IMG/VR virus record: IMGVR_UViG_3300028859_000011
Location: 1-64,000 of that record
Reading direction: 5' to 3' (one strand)
Origin: a virus
DNA length: 64,000 nucleotides
Below the pieces are notes generated by a model. It did no database searches. It saw only the letters and a program-made list of their open reading frames with translations, and was not told the DNA's origin. Both the position numbers and the translations under genes were made by a program. Below, piece after piece: positions 25,434 through 35,460 of this stretch (its first letter is position 1; every line of letters starts with the position of its first letter).

Positions 25434-26601
25434 GATTTATTATTTTTTGATATTGAGATCTAACAGAGTTATAAGATTTTTTTAATTCTTTTGAACAAAA
25501 TTTAAATCCTTTATCATGATTAGTTATTAAAAAAAGTTTTTCTTCATCTGTCCAAGTATTTTTTCTTTTTTTAGGAATCATATGAGAACAAATATCTGAA
25601 TACCATCCATTTTTTATAGCAGATCCAGCAGCACTATGATTGTTTTTTAGAAAATCATCTTTATGAATATATTTTAATGCTTCTTCTTTACATCTATCAT
25701 AAGTCCAAAATATAGTAGATCCTCCTAATGTACTTTTTTTGTTTGTATTTAATAATATCCAATTATTGTTTTCGTATTCTGTCATATAATATTCTTCTTT
25801 TATCTGTGCATCTTTTTTATTAATATAATCAGTTAATTGTATTAATTTATATTTATTATTTGTTTTTTCAATGTGTTTATTAATTGGTCCTTTTCGAAGA
25901 TGATCCTGCTCTCTGTTTTTTATATTATATGTCAATCCAACGTATGCATAATTATCATCAAATTCAAAAACGTATATACATCGATATTCTCTGTTTCCAA
26001 TTTTAATCATATGTGAACATATATCTTTTAAATAATTATGTCTAGAAGCGTGAGCATATGCACTACCAGAATTTATTTGAAATTCACTTCTATTATTATA
26101 TTTTAAAGCTTCAACTTGGCACAAATCATATGTCCAATATATATGAGTATATTCCATATGAGAGCAAATTTCATCTAACCATTTATTTGATATAGAAGTT
26201 CTATATACACTAGCATCATATTCTCTAAAATCTGATCTTGTCAAATATTTTAACGCTATTTCTTGACATTTTTCTTTTGTCCAATAATTATTAGGCTTAT
26301 GTTTTAAAATCATATGAGAGCAAATGTCATATAAACAATTATTTTTTAAACATTTATTATATGCAGTTGAGTTATTTTTTTCAAAATCGGATAAAGAATT
26401 ATATTTTAATGCTACGTTTTTACATTTTTCATATGTCCAGTATCCAGATTTTTTGGTTTTATATTTCATATGTGAACAAACTACAGTTAAATATTTATTT
26501 TTAACACAAGCGTCATAAGCTAATTTATCTAATTTTTTAAAATCACTTCTATATTTATATTTTAATGCTATTTCTTGACATATTTCTAATGTCCATTTCA
26601 T
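25423..26601 (-). CDS. GIY-YIG homing endonuclease with five CSHM repeats
   Basis: A 392-residue protein. Four tandem units (about 45-50 residues, pattern W-T-x-E-x-C-Q-E-x-A-L-K-Y, ending I-C-S-H-M) precede a GIY-YIG-like nuclease core (YRCIYVFEFDDNYAYVGLT, then NREQDHL, near 208-235). A fifth unit follows the core and a Myb/SANT-like helix bundle (TWTDEEKLFLITNHDKG) ends the protein. The repeats are probably DNA-binding. It runs against its neighbours and lies between the two copies of the promoter repeat, as expected for a mobile gene. Confidence 0.8.
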   Translation of the reverse strand: MKWTLEICQEIALKYKYRSDFKKLDKLAYDACVKNKYLTVVCSHMKYKTKKSGYWTYEKCKNVALKYNSLSDFEKNNSTAYNKCLKNNCLYDICSHMILKHKPNNYWTKEKCQEIALKYLTRSDFREYDASVYRTSISNKWLDEICSHMEYTHIYWTYDLCQVEALKYNNRSEFQINSGSAYAHASRHNYLKDICSHMIKIGNREYRCIYVFEFDDNYAYVGLTYNIKNREQDHLRKGPINKHIEKTNNKYKLIQLTDYINKKDAQIKEEYYMTEYENNNWILLNTNKKSTLGGSTIFWTYDRCKEEALKYIHKDDFLKNNHSAAGSAIKNGWYSDICSHMIPKKRKNTWTDEEKLFLITNHDKGFKFCSKELKKSYNSVRSQYQKIINLNF

Positions 26602-26640
26602 ATTAATTATTTACTTTTATTATTATAGTTAATTTAAAGT

Positions 26641-26716
26641 TAAAAGATTAATTTTTTATTGCGTTATTACTTGTTATATAAAATAATTTTAGTATTTTTG
26701 TAAAATGTAATATTTT
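26641..26716 (+). repeat. promoter-region repeat, copy 2
   Basis: Partner of 24796-24868, carrying the complete promoter for the SbcCD-like gene. The homing endonuclease gene sits between the two copies. Confidence 0.75.
26671..26700 (+). promoter_or_regulatory. host-type promoter TTG-N19-TATTTTTG
   Basis: A full match to the Bacteroidota vegetative promoter: TTG at 26671-26673, 19-base spacer, TATTTTTG at 26693-26700. It lies about 70 bases before the start codon of the nuclease-ATPase fusion and suggests early expression by host polymerase. Confidence 0.75.
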
Positions 26717-26772
26717 TATTAAACAATCAAATAAAAATTTTATAGTAATAATAAAATAAATAAAATATAAAT

Positions 26773-29700
26773 ATGATCGTAGCGCACTTAGGTGATAACC
26801 ACATTTTTAACGAAGAAGATAGACATCAAGAATATAGAGAAGTCTTTAGTAAAATTTACAAAGAATTAAAAAAAATAAAACCAGATAGAATTGCTCTATG
26901 TGGCGATCTGTTTGAAAGCAAATTAACGATCAGTAATGAATGTGATATATTAGCTGGAGAATTTTTAAATAATTTAGCTAATATTGCACCAGTTAAAATA
27001 GTTGTTGGAAATCATGATCTTAACGTTAAAAACCTTTCCAGAGTTGATAGTGTAGATACAATAGTTAAACTTATTAATAATCCAAATATTGAATATTTTA
27101 ATAAAAGTGGAATTTATAAAGATGGTGAAATATCATGGGTTGTTTATAATCATCCAGAAAAAAATGTAGATCCTTGGTTAAATCAAATTAAAGATGATAA
27201 TCAAATTTATATTGGACTTTATCATGATCCTATACAAAATTGTACAAATGATGAAGGTAGAGTTTTTAATGATAAAAAATTAAAATATATTAATTATTTT
27301 AAAAATAATGATTATCTTCTGCTTGCAGATATTCACAAACGTCAATTTTTCAGAAAAAATAAATCTGCTGCATATTGTGGATCAACTTTGCAAAAAAATT
27401 TCGGTGAAACAATAGAAAACCATGGTTTTTTAGTCTGGAATATTGAATCTGCAACTGAATTTACTGTAGATGAATATGACATACCAAATGATCACGCATT
27501 TATAAATTTTTATATAGATGAACCACTTGATTATGATACTCTTAATTTAGATACTCCTATCTTTAAAGATATGGAAATTAAAATTCAATGGAAAGATTAT
27601 AGTTCAAAAATGACTACAGTCAATGAAAAAAAGATAAGAGATTATATTAAGGATAAATTTAATATCACAAAAATCAAATTTGAAAAAATTTACTTATATA
27701 ATGATGTTATTTCATCTAAAATGTTAAGTGAAACTTTAGATTTAAGTGATTTACAAGTTCAAACTAATATTTTTAAAGAATATTTGGAAGAACAAAAATA
27801 TAAATCTGAAGATATTAAAGAAATATTAAAAATCGATGATATTATTAATAGTCGTTTACAATTAAGTGATACTATTAAAAATATTGTATGGAGTGTTGAT
27901 AAATTTTGGTTTAGTAATTTTAAATCATATGGTGAAGATAATGTTATAGATTGGAAAGATACAGACGGAATATATCAAATTTCGGGATTAAATAAATTCG
28001 GTAAAACTAGTATTCTTGATGCGCTAACATATATTCTTTATGGTAAAACTACTACTACAGTATCATCAATGAAATTTGGAGATAGTCGTTATATTAATAA
28101 CAAAAAATTCTTAGATTATTGTTTAGGAGGAGCGGTTATTGATGTTAATGGTAAAAAATTTGTAATTCAACGTAGAACAGAAAGGATATGGAATAAAGCC
28201 CATACAGCTTTAACAAGTTGTCCAACATCATTAGATTTTTATTCATCAGAAGAAATAACAGAAGAAAATAAATTAACAGGTGAAGTTAAAGATAAAACTC
28301 AAAAAATTTTAGATTCTATTTTATCTGAATTTTTGGACTTTATTAGAATGTCATATACAAACGCAGATAATCTTAATAATATATTATCTGAAACCAGAGC
28401 AATATTTATAGATAATGTTATACGGGATGCTGGTATGGATATTTTTGAAACTAAATTGAATGAATTTAAGGAATATAAGAAAGAATTGACTGATGAAAAA
28501 TTGGTAGTAGATATTCAAAAATCAGAATCTGATGTAGCAGTTTTAAGAAATGAAATCATTGATATAAATACTGAAATTGATGAGAATAAAGTTGAAATAT
28601 CTAAATTAGAATTAGAATTAGATAAGAAGAATATTGATAGAGATGATTTAAATAAAAAATTAAATAATATTGATGCTTCAATGCTTACATTTGATGAAGA
28701 TTTATATTTAAATTCTATTGAGAATTATGAAAATAAGATTAATGAATCAAAAGATAAAAATAAAATTTTAGAAATAGAGATTGAAAAATTACCTATTGAT
28801 TTTGATTCAACTAAACTTAATGATTATAAGAATGAGTTGAAGCAAACAAATATTAAAATTTCAGAAAAAAAGGATGAAATTTCAAAATTAAAAAATTCTT
28901 TAACAGAATCTGACAATAAGATTGATAAAGTAAATGTTAAGATTGATGAATTAAAGCAATCTGAGATAAGAAAAATTTCGGCAAAAATAAGTGATAATGA
29001 TTTACAAATTGAAATAATCAAAAATAAAAAATCAAATATTATAAATGATGAAATAAAAAAGTTAACATCAGAAATTCAAGTTTTTGAGTTAAAGGTTAGA
29101 GAAATAGATTCTGACATAAAAATTTTACAAAAAGATGGAGGTAATGCTAAAAAGGCTAATCAAGAATTGGATATAGAAATAGAAACATTTAAAAATTCTA
29201 AATCTTGTCCAAGTTGTGGTAGAGATTATGATAAAGCTGATCCAAAATATTCAGAACACTTAGCTCATTTGGAAGATAAGATTAAGAGTCTTGAAAGTAA
29301 AAAAGAGCCTAATATTTTAATAATGAATGAATTATTATTAAAGTATAAAGACTTAAAAAATGAATCTATTGATTGTAATATAAGTATTAATAACTTGAAT
29401 GATATGAAAAAGCTATTAATTCAAGGAGAATACAATAAAAATATTTTAACTAAATTACAAGAAGTTGGTAGTAGTAAAAAATTAAAGCAAGATAATATTG
29501 AATTAAATGCTTTAATAAAGGAAATAGAAAATAATAATTTTGATAATTCTGAAATATTAAATGAAAATATTGAAAAAGGTAAAAAATTAATAATTAATAT
29601 TGAGCAAGGTAAAGAAGATACATTATTAGTAATAAAAGATATTGAATCTGAGTTGAAAAATTTTAATATTGATGAAATAGAAAATAATATATCAATTGAA

Positions 29701-30504
29701 GAAATTACGAGAGAAAAATTTGAATTAAGAAAGCAAAAAATATCAAGTAAAGATAATATTAAATTAACAATTGAAAATTTTAATTTTAAAATAAAAGAAT
29801 TGAAATCTGATATTGAAAAATATCAAGCATATAAAATAAAAATTGAAGAAAATAAATTAATTCAATGTTCTATTGATGATATTGATAAAAAAATTAAGAA
29901 TTATAATGATAATATAAAAATTTTATATCAAGAAAATATTAATTTTGAAAAGAAAATACTCATTAAAGAAACTGAAATAGTTTCAATTTTAAATAAAATT
30001 AAAAAATACTTAGCTCAGAAGAAAAAGGAAGAATTATTAAAAGAATATTCAAAATGTATTGGTCGTGATGGAATTCCAAGTTTTCTTTTAAAAAAATCTA
30101 TACATTTAATAAATAGAGAATTATCAGAATTATTATCTAATGTAGATTTCACTTTATTTTTTGATGAAGAATTAGAATTGAAATTGAGTATGGATGATAG
30201 AATGGATGTAAATCAGCCTGCAATAACCAGCAGTGGTGCTGAAAGAACATTTTCTGCTCTTGCTTTAAAGATGGCATTAAGACAAATAAATGTTAAGTCA
30301 AAATCATCAATAATTTTTCTTGATGAAATTACTGGTAAATTGATAGGTGATTCTATTCAGCAGTTTATGGATTTTCTTGATGTATTAAAAACAAAAGTTG
30401 AAAAAATTGTTATTATTGAGCATGTTCATCAAATAAATTTTGATGCTTTAATTGAAGTTAAAAAAGATGAAAACTTAATTTCACATTTGGAATTACAAAA
30501 ATAA
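26773..30504 (+). CDS. fused SbcD-SbcC (Mre11-Rad50, gp47-gp46-like) nuclease-ATPase
   Basis: A 1243-residue single protein joining both subunits. The N-terminal metallophosphatase (1 to about 225) has all motifs: LGDNH (7-10), CGDLFE, VGNHDLN, YHDP and LADIH. From about 375 the Rad50/SbcC half begins, with Walker A GLNKFGKTS near 405-413. Then come a long coiled coil, a zinc hook CPSCGRDY (about 811-818), a second coiled coil, the signature SSGAERTFS (about 1155), and Walker B IIFLDEI (about 1178). In T4, gp46 and gp47 are separate and act in recombination-dependent replication and host DNA breakdown. Fusion fixes them 1:1 in one chain. Confidence 0.93.
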   Translation: MIVAHLGDNHIFNEEDRHQEYREVFSKIYKELKKIKPDRIALCGDLFESKLTISNECDILAGEFLNNLANIAPVKIVVGNHDLNVKNLSRVDSVDTIVKLINNPNIEYFNKSGIYKDGEISWVVYNHPEKNVDPWLNQIKDDNQIYIGLYHDPIQNCTNDEGRVFNDKKLKYINYFKNNDYLLLADIHKRQFFRKNKSAAYCGSTLQKNFGETIENHGFLVWNIESATEFTVDEYDIPNDHAFINFYIDEPLDYDTLNLDTPIFKDMEIKIQWKDYSSKMTTVNEKKIRDYIKDKFNITKIKFEKIYLYNDVISSKMLSETLDLSDLQVQTNIFKEYLEEQKYKSEDIKEILKIDDIINSRLQLSDTIKNIVWSVDKFWFSNFKSYGEDNVIDWKDTDGIYQISGLNKFGKTSILDALTYILYGKTTTTVSSMKFGDSRYINNKKFLDYCLGGAVIDVNGKKFVIQRRTERIWNKAHTALTSCPTSLDFYSSEEITEENKLTGEVKDKTQKILDSILSEFLDFIRMSYTNADNLNNILSETRAIFIDNVIRDAGMDIFETKLNEFKEYKKELTDEKLVVDIQKSESDVAVLRNEIIDINTEIDENKVEISKLELELDKKNIDRDDLNKKLNNIDASMLTFDEDLYLNSIENYENKINESKDKNKILEIEIEKLPIDFDSTKLNDYKNELKQTNIKISEKKDEISKLKNSLTESDNKIDKVNVKIDELKQSEIRKISAKISDNDLQIEIIKNKKSNIINDEIKKLTSEIQVFELKVREIDSDIKILQKDGGNAKKANQELDIEIETFKNSKSCPSCGRDYDKADPKYSEHLAHLEDKIKSLESKKEPNILIMNELLLKYKDLKNESIDCNISINNLNDMKKLLIQGEYNKNILTKLQEVGSSKKLKQDNIELNALIKEIENNNFDNSEILNENIEKGKKLIINIEQGKEDTLLVIKDIESELKNFNIDEIENNISIEEITREKFELRKQKISSKDNIKLTIENFNFKIKELKSDIEKYQAYKIKIEENKLIQCSIDDIDKKIKNYNDNIKILYQENINFEKKILIKETEIVSILNKIKKYLAQKKKEELLKEYSKCIGRDGIPSFLLKKSIHLINRELSELLSNVDFTLFFDEELELKLSMDDRMDVNQPAITSSGAERTFSALALKMALRQINVKSKSSIIFLDEITGKLIGDSIQQFMDFLDVLKTKVEKIVIIEHVHQINFDALIEVKKDENLISHLELQK

Positions 30505-30550
30505 TTTATCTAATGCAATATTAATATCTTCATCATATCTAATTCTTATT

Positions 30551-30586
30551 AAACGAATATTGTTATTTTTACAATATTCGTTTTTT
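30551..30586 (+). terminator. intrinsic terminator after the nuclease-ATPase gene
   Basis: 13-base perfect arms (AAACGAATATTGT / ACAATATTCGTTT) with a 7-base loop followed by a T-run. Confidence 0.85.
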
Positions 30587-30656
30587 ATATTATCATTTTT
30601 AATAAACTATTATTAAAATAATCATTATAATTATTTATAAAATAAATAGTATATAA

Positions 30657-30878
30657 ATGGGTGTTGTAAGAACTATTAAAGGTGATGATGGTAAGCCATA
30701 TATTTCATTGGAAGATTTAATTAATGAAGTTGAAGAAGCCAGAAATTTTAATTTTGAATATAAAAAAGAAGGTAAAAAATTAGATTTCTCTGATATAATA
30801 CTATCCACGTTACATAATATGGAAATAAATTATTATGAGAGATATATTTTTAGAAGAAAGGATGAGGATAAATTATGA
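30657..30878 (+). CDS. unknown small protein
   Basis: A 73-residue charged protein, MGVVRTIKGDDGKPYISLEDLINEV. No domain recognised. It overlaps the next gene by 4 bases. Confidence 0.6.
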   Translation: MGVVRTIKGDDGKPYISLEDLINEVEEARNFNFEYKKEGKKLDFSDIILSTLHNMEINYYERYIFRRKDEDKL

Positions 30879-31228
30879 CGACAGGACAAACATTTAATTT
30901 AGGATTAGTATCTACTTCATATTCTAATTTTGATATATTAAATATAAAACAGAAAAATGGAAATGAAATATTAACTATAACACAGGACGGAGAAATTTAT
31001 TATAATTTTAAAGATGAAATGGTTAAAGTGGAATGTCCAAAAGATATAGTAGATGCGTTTGAATTTTCAATATTAAATTATACTGGTAAATCAATAGATG
31101 ATGTACTTATGAAAAAATGTTTTAACTATATTTCAAGTGATGAAATTTCCAATGAGCATTTATTAAAGTTTGAATCTGCTATTAGAAAAGCAAAATTAAA
31201 AAAATTAAATGATGATAAAAATAGATAG
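30875..31228 (+). CDS. unknown small protein with tag-like C-terminus
   Basis: A 117-residue protein. The C-terminus IRKAKLKKLNDDKNR resembles the LRKxKLxKLNEI tag. The interior (SIDDVLMKKCFNYISSDEIS near 73-92) is unrecognised. It overlaps both neighbours. Confidence 0.6.
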   Translation: MTTGQTFNLGLVSTSYSNFDILNIKQKNGNEILTITQDGEIYYNFKDEMVKVECPKDIVDAFEFSILNYTGKSIDDVLMKKCFNYISSDEISNEHLLKFESAIRKAKLKKLNDDKNR

Positions 31229-31796
31229 AAGTTTTATAAATCATGCTATTTTAAAATGGACACCTGTTATTAATTCATTAAATATTGGTACTCATTTAAT
31301 AGAACCAATTTCAATTTTTGCTGAAGTTCATTCATATAAAAATAATAATAATTTATATAGTTCAAATTATAATATTTTTACTGATTATATTTTACCTATG
31401 TCAATTAAAATATTATCTAAATTGAATTTATCAAACGTTAAATTAATTATAGATACAGAAAATAATTATACATTTGATGATTATTATATAAAATTTAATT
31501 TAACAACAGAGCAAGAGCAAGAACTTAATATGCAAGTGCAAGTAGTAATAAATCCTATAGATATGGCATTTTCAGCATTATCTAATGAAATTATAATTAA
31601 TATAAATGATAAAATTAAAAACGAAAAATTTAATATACTTATAATCAATGATAAAATTAAAAACGAAAAATTTAATATACTTATAATCAATGATAATTTT
31701 ATTAATAAAATTGAAAGATTTCCGACATATATATTATTAACTTATAATTTTATATTAACTGGCATAAAACAAGAGAGATTAAATAAATTAAAATAA
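31209..31796 (+). CDS. unknown protein with 14-residue internal duplication
   Basis: A 195-residue Asn/Ile-rich protein of unknown function. KIKNEKFNILIIND occurs twice in a row near residues 134-161, from an exact 42-base tandem duplication. The C-terminus GIKQERLNKLK is a short form of the basic tag. The start could be either of two adjacent ATG codons. Confidence 0.6.
   Translation: MMIKIDRSFINHAILKWTPVINSLNIGTHLIEPISIFAEVHSYKNNNNLYSSNYNIFTDYILPMSIKILSKLNLSNVKLIIDTENNYTFDDYYIKFNLTTEQEQELNMQVQVVINPIDMAFSALSNEIIININDKIKNEKFNILIINDKIKNEKFNILIINDNFINKIERFPTYILLTYNFILTGIKQERLNKLK
31605..31688 (+). repeat. 42-base exact tandem duplication inside a gene
   Basis: Copies at 31605-31646 and 31647-31688 are identical and keep the frame, adding 14 residues. 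Confidence 0.95.
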
Positions 31797-31917
31797 ATAA
31801 ATAGTAATATATAAAATAATTTAATTAATATATAGTCATATAAAATATTACCTACCTATATATTATTCTTATATTCAATAATTTAAAAATATTATTGAAA
31901 TAATATCATAAAAAGCT

Positions 31918-31947
31918 TTGTGATTAGAAAAAAATGTTGTACTTTTG
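31918..31947 (+). promoter_or_regulatory. host-type promoter TTG-N19-TACTTTTG upstream of clpS
   Basis: TTG at 31918-31920, 19-base spacer, TACTTTTG at 31940-31947, about 65 bases before the clpS start. An excellent Bacteroidota promoter match that would drive clpS, the membrane protein gene and clpC together. The 215-base gap holding it has no other gene. Confidence 0.75.
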
Positions 31948-32011
31948 TATTATCAATTACAACAATCAATTAAACTTTATAATAAAATTGATATATTAAT
32001 ATAAATAATTT

Positions 32012-32305
32012 ATGGAAAAGACAAAAACAAAGACATTAGAAGAAATTTTAGAAGAAAATGATATATCTACAAATACTGAAGAAGAAAGTAAATTAATTTT
32101 ATGGAATGATGATGTTAATTCTTTTGAATGGGTAGAAAGTTGTTTAATGCTTTATTTAAAATTTACATTTGAAAAAGCTCAAGCATCAGCATACAATGTA
32201 CATCTTAAAGGAAAAGATATTATTAAGACAGGATCGAAAGATGAGTTGGAGCCATATAAAAAATTATTAGAAGAACGAGGATTAAGCCTTACAATAGAAA
32301 AATAA
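32012..32305 (+). CDS. clpS: ClpS-type N-degron adaptor
   Basis: A 97-residue protein. After an acidic 22-residue extension it reads LILWNDDVNSFEWVESCLML, matching the ClpS core (VILxNDDVNTFxxV), where the N-D-D residues bind the alpha-amino group of N-degron substrates. Later elements AQASAYNVHLKGKDIIKTGS and the ending ERGLSLTIEK match the ClpS pattern (A-x-x-I-x-x-x-V-H-x-x-G, then G-L-x-x-x-I-E). ClpS hands substrates with bulky N-terminal residues to ClpA/ClpC. The neighbouring ClpC-type ATPase makes this a matched pair. Confidence 0.92.
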   Translation: MEKTKTKTLEEILEENDISTNTEEESKLILWNDDVNSFEWVESCLMLYLKFTFEKAQASAYNVHLKGKDIIKTGSKDELEPYKKLLEERGLSLTIEK

Positions 32306-32328
32306 TAGAAAAAATAATAGAAAGTGAT

Positions 32329-32598
32329 ATGAAAAAATTAGCAATAAATTATATTTTATATATTTATAAAAATTTCATATATAATAATAAGGATAATGAT
32401 ATTTATAAAAAATGGGCAACTTCATTTATGATTATATTAGAATATACATATGATTTATATATTTGGATATTATCAATTATATTTTTACCTTTTTTATTAA
32501 TTTTAATGATAAATGATAAAAAAATAAAATCTAAAAAATTTCAATTAATGAAAATGTTTATTAACTATACTAAAAATAACAACAATAATAAAAATTAA
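32329..32598 (+). CDS. small single-span membrane protein
   Basis: An 89-residue protein with one clear membrane helix (YIWILSIIFLPFLLILMI near 44-61) flanked by Lys-rich and Tyr/Asn-rich ends. It lies between clpS and clpC, so it may help recruit or localise that system, or merely be carried along. Confidence 0.6.
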   Translation: MKKLAINYILYIYKNFIYNNKDNDIYKKWATSFMIILEYTYDLYIWILSIIFLPFLLILMINDKKIKSKKFQLMKMFINYTKNNNNNKN

Positions 32599-32606
32599 AA
32601 AAGCCT

Positions 32607-35141
32607 ATGAATTACTCAAAAGAAGTAGAAGAAGTTATCAAATTAAGCAAGGAAATTGCTATTAATATTCGTTCTAAGTCTATTAAACCTGAACATTTAT
32701 TTTTGGCAATGATTGATGACGATCATTCTGAAACATCTGAAATATTGAGGGATTTAAATCTCAATATTGGCGCAATTAAGCAAACAATTCGTGAGTTGTC
32801 TACATCTGAACAACCTGGAATAAATACACTTAGAAAGAATGCATCAATTCCAATTGACTCATCAACTGAAAAAATTCTTACAGATTCTGCTATTTTAGCT
32901 AAAAAAATGGGAACAGATGAAGTTAGTGTAGAACATGTTTTATGTGCTATATTAGAAAATAAAAATAATTTAGTATCAGAATTATTTAGTAAATCTCCTG
33001 ATATTTTAAGGAGTCTAATGATGATTTTGAAAAATGAGGATCATCTTGATGAATACAATAATGAAATTAATGAACGAGATATAGAAGATTATCAAGATGA
33101 GTCTAACATTAAAGATGATACTAAAAATAAATCAAAAACTAAATTGATTGATCAGTTTGGTACTAATCTTACCAATCTTGCAAAAGAAGGTAAATTAGAT
33201 CCAGTAGTTGGACGTGCAGATGAAATTAAAAGAATTTCGCAGATATTATCCAGACGTAAGAAAAATAATCCTGTATTAGTAGGTGAACCAGGTGTAGGTA
33301 AATCTGCGATTGTTGAAGGATTAGCTCAATTAATTGTAGATGGACTTGTTCCTGAAAATTTACAAAATAAAAAGGTTATAACTCTTGATATGGGGTCTTT
33401 GGTAGCAGGAACTAAATATCGTGGTGAATTTGAACAAAGATTAAGAGGTATTGTCAAAGAAATGGAAGAAAATACTGATATTATTTTATTCATTGATGAA
33501 ATTCATACTATTATTGGAGCAGGTTCTGCAGCAGGATCACTTGATGCTTCTAATATGTTGAAACCAGGATTAGCCAGAGGAACATTTAGATGTATTGGCG
33601 CTACTACTCTTGAAGAATATAGAAAGTATATTGAAAAAGATGCAGCATTAGAACGTAGATTTCAAAAAGTTGTAATTGATGCAACTAGTAAATCTGAAAC
33701 ATTAGAAATTCTTAAGAATATCAAAAAACAATATGAAAATCATCATAAAGTTACATATACTGATGATGCATTAGAAGCATGTGTTAATTTATCTGATAAA
33801 TATATATCAGATAAATTCTTTCCAGACAAAGCAATTGATGTTCTTGATGAAGCTGGAGCTATGGTTCATGTTAATGGAACAAGTGCAATTCCAGATAAAA
33901 TTGTAGAACTCAGTAAAAAAATAAAAATTTCTATTTCTGAAAAACTTGAAAGTATTGCAGCACAGAAATTTGAGAAAGCTGCTGTTCATAGAGACAATGA
34001 AAAACAATGGAAATCTGAACTTGAATCAGAAAGAGAAATATGGAGTCAGGAACATACTGATCATAGAGATGTAGTAACTCAAAAAGAAATAGCTGAAGTT
34101 GTTGCCCTAATGACAAAAATACCTGTAGATAATGTATCCGTTGATGAAAATAACAAGTTAAAATTTATGGCGGATAAAGTAAAAACTGTTGTTATTGGAC
34201 AAGATGATGCTGTTGATAAAATAGTTCAATCAGTTAAAAGGGCAAGAGTTGGTATTACTAATCATAGTAAGCCTGTTGGGTCTTTTGTTTTCTCTGGACC
34301 TACTGGAGTAGGTAAAACATATCTTGCAAAAATTATGGCAAAGGAGTTATTTGGATCAGAAGATGCAATGATTAGAATTGATATGAGTGAATTTATGGAA
34401 AAATTCTCTGTATCTAGATTAGTAGGAGCACCTCCAGGCTATGTTGGATATGAAGAAGGTGGTAAATTAACAGAAGCAGTAAGACGTAAACCATATTCTA
34501 TTATTCTTCTTGATGAAATGGAAAAAGCTCATCCAGATGTTCAAAATATACTTCTTCAAGTATTAGATGATGGTGTATTAACTGATAGTAATGGTCGTAA
34601 AGTAGATTTTAAAAATACTATTATAGTTATGACAACAAATGCAGGTTCAAGAAAATTGAAAGATTTTGGTGCTGGAATTGGATTTGGACTTAATAAAAAC
34701 AGTCAGCAATCTAAAAATGATGTTCTTAAAAAAGAATTAGAAAAAGTATTTAGTCCTGAATTTTTAAATCGTATTGATGAAATTATAAATTTCAATTCTT
34801 TAAGTAAAGAAAATATTTGTGGCATTATTGATGTTGAATGTAAATCTTTGATATCTAATCTTAAAGAAAAAGGATATGATATAATTATATCTCAATCACT
34901 TAAAGATTACTTATTTGAAAATGGTTATGATGAAAATTATGGAGCAAGGCCATTAAAACGAGCAATTCAAAGTAATATCGAAGATAAACTCGCTGATGCT
35001 ATTATTGATCAAGAAATCTCAGTTGGTGATAAAATATCATTAATATATGATAAAGAAAGTTCATCTGTTAAAATTTCAAAATTGTCAACTAAAGAGATTA
35101 AGGCTAGTAATATCTTAACAGAAAATACTACAGTTTCTTAA
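32607..35141 (+). CDS. clpC: ClpC/ClpA-type AAA+ unfoldase
   Basis: An 844-residue Hsp100 protein. It has an N-domain double repeat (1-150), first AAA with Walker A GEPGVGKS (about 227) and Walker B ILFIDEIH, then a short UVR-like middle segment ([19 protein letters not shown] near 445-463). The second AAA has Walker A GPTGVGKT (about 570) and Walker [20 protein letters not shown] near 690 contains an I-G-F loop of the kind that docks on ClpP. This loop and the short middle domain mark it as a ClpC/ClpA partner of a protease, not the disaggregase ClpB. No clpP is in the window, so a host ClpP may be used. Confidence 0.93.
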   Translation: MNYSKEVEEVIKLSKEIAINIRSKSIKPEHLFLAMIDDDHSETSEILRDLNLNIGAIKQTIRELSTSEQPGINTLRKNASIPIDSSTEKILTDSAILAKKMGTDEVSVEHVLCAILENKNNLVSELFSKSPDILRSLMMILKNEDHLDEYNNEINERDIEDYQDESNIKDDTKNKSKTKLIDQFGTNLTNLAKEGKLDPVVGRADEIKRISQILSRRKKNNPVLVGEPGVGKSAIVEGLAQLIVDGLVPENLQNKKVITLDMGSLVAGTKYRGEFEQRLRGIVKEMEENTDIILFIDEIHTIIGAGSAAGSLDASNMLKPGLARGTFRCIGATTLEEYRKYIEKDAALERRFQKVVIDATSKSETLEILKNIKKQYENHHKVTYTDDALEACVNLSDKYISDKFFPDKAIDVLDEAGAMVHVNGTSAIPDKIVELSKKIKISISEKLESIAAQKFEKAAVHRDNEKQWKSELESEREIWSQEHTDHRDVVTQKEIAEVVALMTKIPVDNVSVDENNKLKFMADKVKTVVIGQDDAVDKIVQSVKRARVGITNHSKPVGSFVFSGPTGVGKTYLAKIMAKELFGSEDAMIRIDMSEFMEKFSVSRLVGAPPGYVGYEEGGKLTEAVRRKPYSIILLDEMEKAHPDVQNILLQVLDDGVLTDSNGRKVDFKNTIIVMTTNAGSRKLKDFGAGIGFGLNKNSQQSKNDVLKKELEKVFSPEFLNRIDEIINFNSLSKENICGIIDVECKSLISNLKEKGYDIIISQSLKDYLFENGYDENYGARPLKRAIQSNIEDKLADAIIDQEISVGDKISLIYDKESSSVKISKLSTKEIKASNILTENTTVS

Positions 35142-35446
35142 TGATTAAATGGAAAGATTTAAATCTCACTGATAAAATATTCTATGTTATCTTAAATAAA
35201 GATAACATAGATGTTTTACTTAATAATGAGATGAAAATAGAAGAGATTAAAATAATTAGTATTATTAATGATAATAAAAATATATTATTTAATACTGATA
35301 TATTTGGAAACATTGAAATGACATATGATGAATATAATGAAGAAAGTTATGTCACCTCATATTTAAATGATTCTCTTATAATATTTTCAGTCGATCATAA
35401 TGGAATTATAACTGAATTGAAAAAATTATTAAATGATTTAAATTAA
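35141..35446 (+). CDS. unknown small protein coupled to clpC
   Basis: A 101-residue Ile/Asn/Asp-rich protein whose ATG shares one base with the clpC stop (TAATGA). A 13-base-arm hairpin lies within its first 25 codons. No domain recognised. Confidence 0.6.
   Translation: MIKWKDLNLTDKIFYVILNKDNIDVLLNNEMKIEEIKIISIINDNKNILFNTDIFGNIEMTYDEYNEESYVTSYLNDSLIIFSVDHNGIITELKKLLNDLN
35181..35211. repeat. perfect intragenic inverted repeat
   Basis: Arms TCTATGTTATCTT / AAGATAACATAGA, 5-base loop, no following T-run on the plus strand. It lies inside the gene just after clpC. Confidence 0.8.
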
Positions 35447-35460
35447 CAATTTAAATATTA

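Noticed and set aside
32607-35141. ClpB disaggregase.
   Set aside because: The long ClpB middle domain is missing and an I-G-F docking loop is present, as in ClpC/ClpA; a ClpS gene is adjacent.
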